Of a DNA stretch of 64,000 bases, positions 51,424-60,874 are shown in pieces. Source of the stretch: Streptomyces sp. NBC_01465 (GTDB lineage Bacteria > Actinomycetota > Actinomycetes > Streptomycetales > Streptomycetaceae); contig NZ_CP109467.1 in assembly GCF_036227325.1 (NCBI RefSeq), positions 8,122,001 to 8,186,000 on the forward strand, written 5' to 3'. The stretch's first letter is position 1, and every line of letters starts with the position of its first letter. Under the pieces are notes generated by a model, which did not search any database, was not told the origin of the DNA, and saw only the letters and a list, made by a program, of their open reading frames with translations. The position numbers and the translations under genes were made by a program.

Positions 51424-52353
51424 ATGAAGACGATCACCTTCCCCGACACCGAACTGCAGTCCTCGAACGTCGTCCTGGGCCTGATGCGCATCGCCGAAAT
51501 GGCCGATGACGACATCCGCACCCTGTACGGCAGCGCCCGTGACGCCGGGATCAACACCTTCGACCACGCGGACATCTACGGCCCGTCGCGGCACGCCTGC
51601 GAGCAGCGCTTCGGCGAGGCCGTCAAACTCTCCGCCGCGGAGCGCGAATCGATCGTCATCCAGAGCAAGGTCGGTATCCGGCCCGGCTTCTTCGACTTCT
51701 CCAAAGAGCACATCCTGCGCACCGTCGACGAGTCGCTCGCGGCCCTGCGCACCGACTACCTCGACATGCTCCTGCTGCACCGGCCCGACACCCTCGTGGA
51801 GCCCGAGGAGGTGGCCGCGGCCTTCGACGAGCTGCACGCCGCGGGGAAGGTCGTGAACTTCGGCGTCTCCAACCACACCCCGGGCCAGATCGAACTGCTG
51901 AAGACCGCGGTGCGCCGGCCGCTGGTGGCCAACCAGGTGCAGTTGAGCATCACCCACTGCCCGATGATCGCCTCGGGCATCGCCGCGAACATGGGCGGCC
52001 TCGACCAGTCGGTCGACCGCGACAACGGCCTCCTCGACTACTCGCGGCTGCACGGCATGACCCTGCAGGCGTGGTCGCCGTTCCAGAAGGGCTTCTTCGA
52101 CGGGGTCTTCATCGGCGACCGGGAGAACTTCGCCGAACTGAACACCGCCCTCGAGGAGTTGGCCGCGAAGTACGAGGTGACCCCGACCGGCATCGCGGTC
52201 GCATGGATCACCCGGCACCCGGCACACATGCAGGTGGTGCTCGGTACCACCAACCCGGGCCGGGTCGCGGAGTCCGCGGCGGGCTCGGACCTCCCGCTCA
52301 CGCGTGAGGAGTGGTACCGCCTCTTCCGCGCGGCCGGGCACGTCCTTCCGTAA
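51424..52353 (+). CDS. Aldo/keto reductase (YdhF-like)
   Basis: Predicted 309 aa. TIM-barrel reductase with FDHADIYGPSRHACE (catalytic Asp and Tyr), IVIQSKVGIRPG (Lys), LLLHRPDTLV (His) and VLGTTNPGRV for NADPH. It resembles E. coli YdhF. It lies 37 nt after the TetR gene and may share its transcript. Unlike the remnant at 44250, it is complete. Confidence 0.9.
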   Translation: MKTITFPDTELQSSNVVLGLMRIAEMADDDIRTLYGSARDAGINTFDHADIYGPSRHACEQRFGEAVKLSAAERESIVIQSKVGIRPGFFDFSKEHILRTVDESLAALRTDYLDMLLLHRPDTLVEPEEVAAAFDELHAAGKVVNFGVSNHTPGQIELLKTAVRRPLVANQVQLSITHCPMIASGIAANMGGLDQSVDRDNGLLDYSRLHGMTLQAWSPFQKGFFDGVFIGDRENFAELNTALEELAAKYEVTPTGIAVAWITRHPAHMQVVLGTTNPGRVAESAAGSDLPLTREEWYRLFRAAGHVLP

Positions 52354-52361
52354 CCCCGCCC

Positions 52362-53933
52362 TCATACCCCCGTCACCTTTCCGCTCGACGACAGTTCGTA
52401 GACGAGCGTCACCGTGCGCCGGCCCCCGGGCGGCAGCGCGACGTTCCAGCGGGCGATGCCCTCGGCGTCGAGCGAGTCCGGGGCGGGGGAGCAGGCCTCT
52501 TTGCGGAGCCGGACCTCGACCTCCGACACCTCGGAGACCGGGATCCGCTCCCGTAGGCCGACCACGCGTTCTCCGGTCTCGTCCGGCGCGGAGAACCGCG
52601 AGAGATGCAGCCGGACCGTACGGGTGACGACCGTACGGTGGGTGAGTCCGGTGGTGTCGCGGGACTCGTCGGTCTCACGGATCACGCGGAAGGTGTCCGA
52701 ACTGCCGAACGCCAGCTCGGCGGGGGCGCCCTGGGCGGTGAAGGCCAGCGTGCCGCGGCCGGTGAACCCGCTGCCGCGGACGAGGTCCACGGGACCGGCG
52801 AGCAGCGCATGGCCCGAGGTGTTGGCGAACCGCACCACCTCGGTGACCAGCGGGGAGAGTTCGGGCGCGCAGGCGTACTCGCTCCGTGCCGCCGAGACGG
52901 CGGAGGTCAGCGGTGTGCGGTGGGCGCGTCCGTCGCTGGGCACGCTGACCGGTGCGGATGCGTGCAGGACGCGTGCCTCGCCGCCGTCGTCCACGCCCGG
53001 CAGACCGGCGACCGGAGTCGGACCGAGATCCGTGATGTCTTCTTCGCGCAACTCCACGTCGACCGTGCGGCGTTCGGCCGTGGACCGGTCCCGGAGGGTG
53101 AGCCGGTCCGCCACCAGCCGGGGCGGGGCGGTGGCGTGGGCCGACCGGGCCGTCGACAGCGTCAGCCGTACGTCGGTCCAGTCCTCGCCGGTGCGCTGCC
53201 ACACCACCGCGTCGGTCTGCAGCGTCAGTTCGCCGTCGCCGAGCGCGGCGCGGTAGGCGGGGCGCCACGCGGCGCAGGGCGTGAGATGGCTCAGGCGCAG
53301 GTGGGCCGTACCGGCGGATCGTGCGCGCACCGTCAGTTCGATGTGGGCGGTCAGCGCCGGGGGTTCCTCCTCGGCGAGGTCCAGCGCCTGCCAGGTCTGC
53401 TTCAGCTCGGCCGCGAGCCTCGCCGACTGGGCTTCTGTGGACCGGAGTTCGTCGTCGTGGGTGTCGATCTCGGCATCCACCCGGTCCAGCTCGCGCTCCC
53501 AGCGCTCCGCCTCGGTCTCGCCCGAACCGGCGCCCTCACCGATGTCCCGCAGCAGATCGGCGGACAGCTTCCCGAGCACGTCGAGGCGGGTCCGGAGCCT
53601 GTCGCGCCGCTGCTCCAGCGGACGGCGCTCCTCCTCCAGGGCGTGGGCGTGGCGACGCAGCCGGGAGTCCTCGTCCGTCGGCGGCTGCGGACTGCGCGGT
53701 GTCCAGGCCCGCACCAGCCGTACGTCGACGACGGCGGCGTCCGGGGCGCCGGTGAGTTCCGCGTGCAGGCTGCGGTCGACGGCAAGCGCGCTGACGGGGC
53801 CGAGGAGCAGCCGCTGGACTCCGGCCGCCACCTCCACGGTGGTGGTGCGCTCGACGTGGGCGCGGTCCTCCAGGCAGGTCACCGCGGTCACGGGCAGGGG
53901 AGTCGGGGTCGGAGATGTCGGTGATTCGTACAT
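52362..53933 (-). CDS. DUF4139 (MuiA-type) family protein, copy 1
   Basis: Predicted 523 aa. ATG 53933 (MYESPTSPTP) is preceded by GGAGGAG at the end of the upstream gene. N-terminal DUF4140 (VTAVTCLEDRAHVERTTTVEV), a coiled-coil (~95-210; LEEERRPLEQRRDRLRTRL and ERWERELDRVDAEIDTH), then DUF4139 (LSHLTPCAAWRPAYRAALG, VVWQRTGEDWTDVRLTLST) to VTLVYELSSS. Annotated elsewhere as mucoidy-inhibitor A-like, but the function is unknown. It starts 8 nt after the stop of its paralogue. Confidence 0.85.
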   Translation of the reverse strand: MYESPTSPTPTPLPVTAVTCLEDRAHVERTTTVEVAAGVQRLLLGPVSALAVDRSLHAELTGAPDAAVVDVRLVRAWTPRSPQPPTDEDSRLRRHAHALEEERRPLEQRRDRLRTRLDVLGKLSADLLRDIGEGAGSGETEAERWERELDRVDAEIDTHDDELRSTEAQSARLAAELKQTWQALDLAEEEPPALTAHIELTVRARSAGTAHLRLSHLTPCAAWRPAYRAALGDGELTLQTDAVVWQRTGEDWTDVRLTLSTARSAHATAPPRLVADRLTLRDRSTAERRTVDVELREEDITDLGPTPVAGLPGVDDGGEARVLHASAPVSVPSDGRAHRTPLTSAVSAARSEYACAPELSPLVTEVVRFANTSGHALLAGPVDLVRGSGFTGRGTLAFTAQGAPAELAFGSSDTFRVIRETDESRDTTGLTHRTVVTRTVRLHLSRFSAPDETGERVVGLRERIPVSEVSEVEVRLRKEACSPAPDSLDAEGIARWNVALPPGGRRTVTLVYELSSSGKVTGV

Positions 53934-53941
53934 GGCGGGTG

Positions 53942-55969
53942 TCAGCTCCTCCGGTTGCCGCCGGTGAGGGCCTTGGCGGCCGGGATGCGGATCTCGTAGC
54001 CGCCGTCGAGCACGGTGGTGCCGCCCGCGGGCACGTCCACCCGCCACAGGCGCGTGCCGGGCACGTGATGCTCGGGCCCGTCCTCACCGTCCACCGGGTG
54101 TTGCCAGTTGCCTCGTTCCTCGATGCGTACGTCGGGCTCGGACGTCACAGGGACGCGCTCGCGCACCTCCACGGTGACCTGCCGGGCGAGGCGGTTGGCC
54201 AGCTCCACATGGACGCGGTGGTCGAACACCGCGGTCGTGTTGCGCAGCCCCGCGGTGGATTCGCGCAGCTCCGTACGGCGGGCGGCCCGGACTGCCTCGG
54301 CCGGTCCGAGTCCCACCCGGCCGGTGGCGCCGGGCGCCAGGGTCGGAAGTGCCGTGGTCGGCAGATGTTCGCCGTCGACCGTGATGTCCACGGGGCCCGC
54401 CAGAAGCGCCTGGTCGGTGGTGTTGGAGACCAGCAGGGTCGCGTACACGGTCTCGTCGACGGACGGCACGCACACGTACTCGGTGCGCAGGCCCATCGGG
54501 AGCCGGGCGACGGTGACGGTGTGCCAGGTGCCGTCGGAAGGGATGTCCGTGGGGTCCGAGGCGTCGTAGCGGTGGTCGAACGACCCTGCCGACTCGCGGG
54601 GGCGCACCGCATGACTGGGCAGCGGCAGCGAGCTCGGCAGCTCCGCGCGGCGCCGGTACTCGGAGGCCACCGCGTCGGTGGGGGAGCCCGGCAGTAGGAG
54701 ACCGCGCCGGCCGCCGTGCTCATCGGGTCCGGACAGGACGAGGTCGGAGTAGTCGAGTTCCGAGGCGCTGGGCTGCGGCGGCCCCAGCGGCGGGGGAGGG
54801 GGCGGTGCCGAGGCCTGGCCGGGGGGAGCGGGCGCGGCGGGTCTGGCGCCGCCGCCCGTACGAGGACGAGCCGATGGCGGTGGCAGGGGCGCGGCACCCC
54901 CGTAGCCCTGCGGTGCGGTGTCGGCCGCTGCGCCGGGCGCGGGTGGTGCGAGGGAGTACGGCGCGCCGAACCCCGCGGGCTCCTCCGCGTAGCCGACGGA
55001 CGCCACAGCTTTCCGGACAGGGGCAGGGGCAGGGCGCGGCCCCGCCGCGACGTACCCGGTGAACAGGTCGGCGAGCCCCGCCGGAGGCTCGCGCCAGCCG
55101 GACGGCTCGGGGACGGCCTGCCGGCGCCCGATCCGCAGCGAGCGGAGTTTCGGGACGCCGGTGGGGCGCAGCAGATCGGCGGTGGACAGACCGAGCTGCA
55201 CATCCGACCAGTCCTCCCCGGTGCGCTGCGCGACGGTGGCGCGGAGCACCAGCTGTGCGTCGCCCTCCCCCTGACGATGCGTCAATCGATAGGCCGGAAC
55301 CCAGACCGCGCCCGGCACGCGGTACTCCAGCTCCACCTCCACTGCGGTCCCGTCGGCGTCCGACTCGGCTCCGTCCACGGTGAGTTCGGCCAGGACGGTC
55401 GTATGCACAGGCGTGTGCGGAGCGTCCGTGGACGCGCGCGCGAGCCGGTCCGTGGCGAGGCCGAGTTCGTGCTCGATCCGGCGGAGCTCCGCGTCCAGTT
55501 CCGCGAGCCCGTCGTGCAGAGCCGTCAGCCGCCCGTCGACGAAGCCCGCGAGATCCAGCCATGCGTCGACGGGAGTGCGCCGGTGCGGATCCTCACGCTT
55601 GCGCGGCGGCGGGACCGGGCGCAGCGCCGAGACCGCTTCGATGCGCCCTGCCTGCCGGTCCCGCCGTACCTGCGCGACGCGCTGCGCCTCGTGCAGCCGC
55701 TCCACCTCGAGGTACAGCTCGTGATGGGTGCCGGGCGCCACCGGTTCGGCCTCGACGGCCGGCCGCACCTCGCTGACCCGGACGCCCGGCGTGTCCACGA
55801 CGCGGGCGCGCAGGGAGTCCCGGTCCAGCGACCGCGGCAGTCCGCTCACCCGTACCCGGCCGTCCGACGGCACGACTCCACGGGCCAGCCGCCGGCAGAC
55901 CGCGCCGCGTGCGTACACCACCACCGACGTCAGCTTCGATTCCCACGGCTGCGCCGCCGGATCCGTCAT
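53942..55969 (-). CDS. DUF4139 (MuiA-type) family protein, copy 2
   Basis: Predicted 675 aa; ATG 55969 has GGAAGG just upstream. Same order as the neighbour: DUF4140 (LTSVVVYARGAVCRRLA), helical/coiled region (FVDGRLTALHDGLAELDAE), DUF4139 (VPGAVWVPAYRLTHRQG, VAQRTGEDWSDVQLGLST), but with an inserted Pro-rich, low-complexity stretch of ~130 residues (~330-465; PPPPPPLGPP). The two proteins are diverged paralogues and probably form a complex. No signal, so cytoplasmic. Confidence 0.85.
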   Translation of the reverse strand: MTDPAAQPWESKLTSVVVYARGAVCRRLARGVVPSDGRVRVSGLPRSLDRDSLRARVVDTPGVRVSEVRPAVEAEPVAPGTHHELYLEVERLHEAQRVAQVRRDRQAGRIEAVSALRPVPPPRKREDPHRRTPVDAWLDLAGFVDGRLTALHDGLAELDAELRRIEHELGLATDRLARASTDAPHTPVHTTVLAELTVDGAESDADGTAVEVELEYRVPGAVWVPAYRLTHRQGEGDAQLVLRATVAQRTGEDWSDVQLGLSTADLLRPTGVPKLRSLRIGRRQAVPEPSGWREPPAGLADLFTGYVAAGPRPAPAPVRKAVASVGYAEEPAGFGAPYSLAPPAPGAAADTAPQGYGGAAPLPPPSARPRTGGGARPAAPAPPGQASAPPPPPPLGPPQPSASELDYSDLVLSGPDEHGGRRGLLLPGSPTDAVASEYRRRAELPSSLPLPSHAVRPRESAGSFDHRYDASDPTDIPSDGTWHTVTVARLPMGLRTEYVCVPSVDETVYATLLVSNTTDQALLAGPVDITVDGEHLPTTALPTLAPGATGRVGLGPAEAVRAARRTELRESTAGLRNTTAVFDHRVHVELANRLARQVTVEVRERVPVTSEPDVRIEERGNWQHPVDGEDGPEHHVPGTRLWRVDVPAGGTTVLDGGYEIRIPAAKALTGGNRRS

Positions 55970-56057
55970 CGTGCCTTCCTCCCCAGGGTGCCGCCGAGTG
56001 CGGCGGCAAGGACCGTACGGTACGCGAGTGGAACGTGTGAAGAGCAGGGGGCTCCGT

Positions 56058-57629
56058 ATGTACAAGTGGGTCTGGAATGCAGGGGATTCGGCCCGGATGT
56101 TCCGTCGCCGTGCTGCCGCGACCCTGCTGGCGGCCGTCGTGACGGCCGCAGGCGCCGGGTGCGACCCCGGCAAGCACGCGGGGCCGGGTGGAGGCGGCGG
56201 GACGGGACGCCGGGTCGAGGCGAAGGCGTCGAATCCGCCACCGGGGCTGCCCGCCGCCCTGACCGCCGGTCAGCGGCTCCACTGGTCCGCCTGCCCGGCA
56301 CCGACCGCTGCACAGGGCAACGGCGACGCCCCGGGCGCCGGCTGGGAATGCGCCACGATGAAGGCGCCGCTGGACTACCGGAAGCCCGCCCGCGAAACGA
56401 TCGGCGTCGCGCTGATACGGAAGCGGGCCACCGGTCCGGAGAACAAGCGCCTCGGGTCGTTGCTGCTCAACTTCGGAGGACCCGGAGTGTCGGGCGTCAT
56501 GGAGCTCCCCGAGTTCGAGGGGATGTACAGGTCGTTGGGCGAGCGGTACGACCTGGTCAGCTTCGATCCGCGAGGGGTCGGTGGGACCATTCCCGTCAAC
56601 TGCGGTGCGAAGGCGTACGAGGGCAGCGACGCCTGCAAGCGGTATTCCGGCAAGTTCCTGCCGTACGTGGGGACTTCGCACACCGCGCGCGATCTGGACC
56701 TGATGCGCTATCTCCTCGGTGACAAGAAGCTGAACTACTTCGGCGTGTCCTACGGCACCAAGCTGGGCGCCGTCTACGCCCACCTCTACCCGAAGAACGT
56801 GGGCAGACTCGTGCTCGATGCGCCCGTCGACCCCACGCAGGACCGCGCGCAGGCGGACGTCAGCCAGGCCAAGGCTGTCCAGCGCGCTTTCGAGCGCTTC
56901 GCACAGCACTGCGCGAGCAGCGACGACGACTGCCCCACCGGCAGCGACCCCGGGCAGGCCGACCGGCGCGTCATCGAGCTGATGGACAAGCTCGACAAGA
57001 CACCCGCCCCCACGGGCGGCAAGGAGAAGCTGAACGGCGAACTCACCGCGCTCGCCATCGCGAACTTTCTGGACCTCGGCGAGGACAGCTGGGCGTCCTT
57101 GATCAAGGCACTCAAGCAGGTCGTCGAGCAGGGATCCGGCAGCCAGTTGATGCGCAAGGCCTACGACCACGAGCCGGGCGCGCGGGCCCGGCAGGGCTCG
57201 TCATCGGGCGGCAACGGCACGTCCGCCCTCGTCGCCATCACCTGCGCCGACTCCAACCTGCGCCCCGGATTCACGCAGTACGACGACATGGCCGAGCGGG
57301 TCACCGAGGCCTCACCGGTCTTCGGCAAGGCACTCTCCGGAAACGTCTACCTCTGCTTCGACTGGCCGTTCGCAGGCGAGAGCGCCACCCCCGACGTCAG
57401 CGCGCCCGGCGCCGCCCCGATCCTCGTCGTCGCCAACACCGGCGACCCGACGACCCCGTACGAGGGCGGACCGCACATGGTGAACGAGCTGGGGACGGGT
57501 GTCGGCGTGCTGCTGACCGTGCGGGCCGAGGGGCACGGGTCGTATCCCCAAGTCCGGTGCGCGGCCAAGGCCATCGACACGTACCTCTTCGACGGCCGGC
57601 TCCCCGAACGCGGCACGACCTGCTCCTGA
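56058..57629 (+). CDS. Secreted alpha/beta hydrolase lipoprotein, tripeptidyl-aminopeptidase (S33)-like
   Basis: Predicted 523 aa. ATG 56058, with CAGGGGG upstream; ATG 56097 is a shorter option. A lipoprotein-like signal ends in TAAGAGC. Hydrolase core: LLLNFGGPGVSGV oxyanion region, nucleophile in NYFGVSYGTKLGAVYA, Asp in VVANTGDPTTPYEGG and His in VRAEGHGSYPQ. The cap domain lies between. Similar to Streptomyces SlpD/SlpE and Tap, which remove N-terminal tripeptides from proteins outside the cell. Confidence 0.9.
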   Translation: MYKWVWNAGDSARMFRRRAAATLLAAVVTAAGAGCDPGKHAGPGGGGGTGRRVEAKASNPPPGLPAALTAGQRLHWSACPAPTAAQGNGDAPGAGWECATMKAPLDYRKPARETIGVALIRKRATGPENKRLGSLLLNFGGPGVSGVMELPEFEGMYRSLGERYDLVSFDPRGVGGTIPVNCGAKAYEGSDACKRYSGKFLPYVGTSHTARDLDLMRYLLGDKKLNYFGVSYGTKLGAVYAHLYPKNVGRLVLDAPVDPTQDRAQADVSQAKAVQRAFERFAQHCASSDDDCPTGSDPGQADRRVIELMDKLDKTPAPTGGKEKLNGELTALAIANFLDLGEDSWASLIKALKQVVEQGSGSQLMRKAYDHEPGARARQGSSSGGNGTSALVAITCADSNLRPGFTQYDDMAERVTEASPVFGKALSGNVYLCFDWPFAGESATPDVSAPGAAPILVVANTGDPTTPYEGGPHMVNELGTGVGVLLTVRAEGHGSYPQVRCAAKAIDTYLFDGRLPERGTTCS

Positions 57630-57631
57630 GC

Positions 57632-57661
57632 CGAGCGCCCCGCCGTCCGGCGGGGCGCTCG
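57632..57661. terminator. Bidirectional terminator
   Basis: CGAGCGCCCCGCC (57632-57644) pairs exactly with 57649-57661 around a 4-nt loop, between convergent peptidase and phospholipase stops. Confidence 0.85.
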
Positions 57662-57674
57662 TGACCGGAAACGA

Positions 57675-58127
57675 TCAGCCGAGGGCCTTGACCGCCTGGT
57701 AGTACGTCCACGCCAGCGAGTTGCACGCGGCCTTCGGCACGGTGCTCATGGGCGCGCAGACCCGCTTGAGGTCCTCGTAGAGGGCGCTGTCGAGGCGTGC
57801 CTTGTTGGCGTCGAAGGTGCCTATCGCCTTGTAGTTGCGGTAGCCGAAGTCGTGCCGCGCACAGGGGAGTTCGAACTTGAAGCCGAGCGGGTTGTCCGGA
57901 GAGGTCGAGCAGTAGTCGGTGGTCCAGTTGAATCCGTACGCGGACCAGGCCCCCTGGTTGTTGCGGGCGGCGATGAACGCGTTGTAGCTGGAGGCGGTGG
58001 TCTGGGTCCAGGACGAGAGCACCTGCGGCTTGTCGGCGGGGGCTGCGGTGGCGGTCGAGCTGAGTGCCGTGACGGCGAGCAGGGCGGTGGCCGACACGCC
58101 GATGCCTCTGACGAGCTGACGGTTCAA
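57675..58127 (-). CDS. Secreted prokaryotic phospholipase A2
   Basis: Predicted 150 aa from TTG 58127, supported by GGAGG 8 nt upstream. Signal peptide to about residue 29 (TALLAVTALSSTATAAP). The PLA2 catalytic His-Asp pair is in LPCARHDFGYRNYK, with the calcium region in GFNWTTDYCSTSPDNP. Four cysteines form two disulfides. It cleaves the sn-2 fatty acid from phospholipids. Length and layout match the known Streptomyces PLA2. Confidence 0.93.
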   Translation of the reverse strand: MNRQLVRGIGVSATALLAVTALSSTATAAPADKPQVLSSWTQTTASSYNAFIAARNNQGAWSAYGFNWTTDYCSTSPDNPLGFKFELPCARHDFGYRNYKAIGTFDANKARLDSALYEDLKRVCAPMSTVPKAACNSLAWTYYQAVKALG

Positions 58128-58235
58128 GGGGTGCCTCCGGGGTTGGTGTGGCCTCAGGGGTGTACCGGAACCGCATCAGTCTGAGAGGGCGTCACACAGC
58201 CCCGGCGGAGCGTGACTTGAGCTCGAGCGCGGCAC

Positions 58236-58772
58236 TCACCACCAGTAGACGGGGTACGGCTGACGGGCCGCGCGGGCGGCTACCACTCCCACGGTCACCA
58301 GCAGCAGCGAACCCACCGCGAGCAGACCCAGAAAAGGGGCCGGGGCAGGATCGGTGAGCGCCACGATGACGGCGGTGGCCGCCGCGGGCGAATGTGTCAT
58401 CCGCAGGACCAGCATCACGCCCACCGACAGGCCTCCCGCGACCGCGGCGCTCCACTTGTTGGCACCGCCGGCGTACAGGACCAGGAAGCCCGTTACCGCG
58501 GAAGCGAGTTGACCGCCGATCACATTGCGCGGCTGCCCGAGCGGCGTCGCCGATGCTGCCGTCACCAGGGACATGCTCGCCGCGAGCGGGGGAATCAGCA
58601 GCGTCTGACCCCACCAGACACCCACCACGACCAGGAGGACGAGCGCGCCGACCGACGACGCGGTGGCGATCAGGAGCGACCGGGTCGGCATGCGCGACGG
58701 GGCCTTGCTCCGGTACCACGGTGGTGGAGCCGTCGGTGCAACGCCGCTCCGGGTGGTGGCAGTTGGGGGCAT
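58236..58772 (-). CDS. HPP family membrane protein
   Basis: Predicted 178 aa from ATG 58772 with AGGAGGCG upstream. Four hydrophobic helices: LLIATASSVGALVLLVVVG, TLLIPPLAASMSLV, VAGGLSVGVMLVLRMTHSP, PFLGLLAVGSLLLVTVGVV. The HPP-family blocks are present, but the name-giving His-Pro-Pro is His-Ser-Pro here (THSPAAATAVI). Some members carry nitrite; function here is unproven. A longer frame upstream is antisense shadow. Confidence 0.82.
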   Translation of the reverse strand: MPPTATTRSGVAPTAPPPWYRSKAPSRMPTRSLLIATASSVGALVLLVVVGVWWGQTLLIPPLAASMSLVTAASATPLGQPRNVIGGQLASAVTGFLVLYAGGANKWSAAVAGGLSVGVMLVLRMTHSPAAATAVIVALTDPAPAPFLGLLAVGSLLLVTVGVVAARAARQPYPVYWW

Positions 58773-58882
58773 GCTGATGGATCGCCTCCTGGGCAGGGCG
58801 GACTCCTGGCGGCGGCCCGGTGAGGGGCCGCCACCTACCTCCTTTTGTATACAGTATGGAATCCGGTGGTGGAAGACGGACG

Positions 58883-59755
58883 TCAGCCGGCCGTGGCGTA
58901 GTGCTGCAGATAGAGGAAGACCGACTTCCAGCCGGAGCCCACATTGAGGATGTGGAGCTGGCCTCCGGACGGCCCGAGATCGAGCGCGGTGATGCCCTCG
59001 GTCTCGTCGTCCGCCTCGACGTCCTGGGCGAACTCCCGGGTGACCGCGCCCGTGACGGGATCGATCGCGTACACGGACTTGTCGCCGGAGATGTCCACCG
59101 AGGCGTAGAGCCTGCCCCGGAAGAGCGTGGCGCCCTGGATCCTGCTCAGCGGGCGCGACAGCTTCACCGTACGCAGCACGGGGAGCGCCGAACCGGCCGG
59201 CAGTGTCCGCAGGTCGTTCAGGCCGAAGACGACGAGCTGGTCGGTGGAGTGGGCGGAGTCCTGGTTCCAGGCGGCGGCATAGACGAGTCCGGCCGCCGCG
59301 TCGACGGCCACCCAGGGGACGCCGTCGGGGAAGAGGTCGTGCGGGAGCTGGACGTAACTGCCGGTGTAGGCGAGGTCGGTGGTGAAGAGGGCGAGGAGCG
59401 GGTGCTGGTAGTTCTTGCCGTCCTCCAGGGGTGCGACGATCCGGCCGTCCGCGTAGTCGATGTCGCCGATGTGGTCGGTTCCGTACTTGCTGCTGAGCGC
59501 CGGCGGGATCGCGAAGGGGTTCGACGCGGTCTCGTGGTCGCCGGAGACCGTCGTTCTGACCAGGCTGTAGGTGCCCGAGTAGTAGAAGGACGTGTTGTCC
59601 GTCGCGATGCCCTGACCGCGCGTGAGAGCGGTCAGGGCCGTCCATCGCTGGTAGTCGGGCGTACGGGACCAGGTGGCGGCGCTAGCCGACTGCGGCAGCA
59701 GGGCGAGCGCCACGGCCAGTGCGGTGCAGGTGAGTGTCGTGCGGATGCGGTTCAT
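58883..59755 (-). CDS. Secreted propeller-like protein, unknown function
   Basis: Predicted 290 aa. Signal peptide ~1-27 (MNRIRTTLTCTALAVALALLP, SASAA). The rest has repeated beta strands (GDIDYADGRIVAPLEDG, WVAVDAAAGLVYAAAWN, ATLFRGRLYASVDISGDKSVYAIDP), as in NHL/YncE-like propellers. It is the last gene of a four-gene operon of exported proteins, 23 nt after the phosphatase gene. No function assigned. Confidence 0.78.
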   Translation of the reverse strand: MNRIRTTLTCTALAVALALLPQSASAATWSRTPDYQRWTALTALTRGQGIATDNTSFYYSGTYSLVRTTVSGDHETASNPFAIPPALSSKYGTDHIGDIDYADGRIVAPLEDGKNYQHPLLALFTTDLAYTGSYVQLPHDLFPDGVPWVAVDAAAGLVYAAAWNQDSAHSTDQLVVFGLNDLRTLPAGSALPVLRTVKLSRPLSRIQGATLFRGRLYASVDISGDKSVYAIDPVTGAVTREFAQDVEADDETEGITALDLGPSGGQLHILNVGSGWKSVFLYLQHYATAG

Positions 59756-59778
59756 CGGTCGGGGCCCTCGCCTTCTCG

Positions 59779-60858
59779 TCAGGTGAGCAGCTTGGCGCGC
59801 AGCGTGGCGATCGTGGCGTCATCGAGCTTGAGCCCCTGGTGCAGATACGCGTCGAAGCTGCCGTAGATGTGGTCGACCTCCGCGAACGCGGCGCGCAGCC
59901 AGGACAGTTCCACCGCCTTGGGGTCGCCCGTGTACGTATTGCTGGCGAGGAAGTCCGCCTCGACGGTGGCGCGCGGGACGCCGAGGAGCGTGAGGAGGAC
60001 GGCGGTGCTCCAGCCGGTGCGGTCCTTGCCCGCTGAGCAGTGGTAGACGGTGGCGCCGTCGTTGGTGGCCACGGCGGTCAGCAGATCGTGGAAGGCGTAG
60101 TCGGCGCCCTTGAAGTCGACCATGAAGGGGTAGCCGATGGACTGGCCGAGGTCCGAGGAGCCGGAGAAGAGGCCTGCGGCCAGGGCGCCGGCGAGAGTGA
60201 GGAGGGCCGAGCTGTGGAAGCCGATGCCGTGGCTGAGCGAGACGACGTCGGCGACCTGGTAGCGGATTCCGGCAGGGAGCGCGTCCGGATCGTCCTTGCG
60301 CTCCGAGGAGTTGCGCAGGTCGACGTCGAGCGTGATGTGCTGGGAGAGGAGCTTCTGCTGCTCGGCGGGGGTGAGCGAGGACAGCTTGTTGGAGCGGTAG
60401 GCGAGGCCGGTGCGCACCCAGCGGCCGTCGGTCGTACGGTAGCCGCCGACGTCCCGGAAGTTCTTCGCCGACGCGATGGAGAGGGAACGCTCGGCGACGA
60501 CGAGCGGGGTGCCGCCGTCGGGGGTGAGGCGGAAGTACCAGCGTTCCGCGGCCGGCAGCGTCCCCGCAGGGACGGTGAGCGAGCCCGAACCCGCCGCCGT
60601 GCCGAGGGTTGTCCCGGTGGTGGCCGCCGGGTCGGTGACGGCCGTGACGGTGACCGAGGCGGCGGGCGACGCCCAGGCGAGGGTGTAGCCGCCGTCGGCG
60701 GTGAGGTGGGCCTCGGCCGCGGTGAACGGCGCGGGAGCGGCGGACAGAGCTGCGGCGGACAGGGGTGCGGCGGCCGCGGGGGCCGCCAGGGCCGGGCCGG
60801 CGCCGATGAGCAGGAGTGTGGCGAGGGCGGCGCCGGTCACCTTCCGTTGCGTACGCAT
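59779..60858 (-). CDS. Secreted tyrosine-protein phosphatase (DSP/PtpB-like)
   Basis: Predicted 359 aa from ATG 60858 (MRTQRKVTG). Signal peptide to ~30. N-terminal beta domain (~45-140), then a phosphatase domain of the Y-phosphatase3 family: ASAKNFRDVGGYRT and the P-loop VYHCSAGKDRTGWS with catalytic Cys and Arg. Such enzymes act on phosphotyrosine and phosphoinositides (as in mycobacterial PtpB). It starts 16 nt after the esterase stop. Being exported, its targets must be outside the cell. Confidence 0.9.
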   Translation of the reverse strand: MRTQRKVTGAALATLLLIGAGPALAAPAAAAPLSAAALSAAPAPFTAAEAHLTADGGYTLAWASPAASVTVTAVTDPAATTGTTLGTAAGSGSLTVPAGTLPAAERWYFRLTPDGGTPLVVAERSLSIASAKNFRDVGGYRTTDGRWVRTGLAYRSNKLSSLTPAEQQKLLSQHITLDVDLRNSSERKDDPDALPAGIRYQVADVVSLSHGIGFHSSALLTLAGALAAGLFSGSSDLGQSIGYPFMVDFKGADYAFHDLLTAVATNDGATVYHCSAGKDRTGWSTAVLLTLLGVPRATVEADFLASNTYTGDPKAVELSWLRAAFAEVDHIYGSFDAYLHQGLKLDDATIATLRAKLLT

Positions 60859-60874
60859 GACGGTGATCCTCCGG

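Noticed and set aside
57397..58176. Minus frame covering the phospholipase in another frame
   Set aside because: Arg/His/Gln-rich shadow; the frame at 57675-58127 has signal peptide and catalytic HD.
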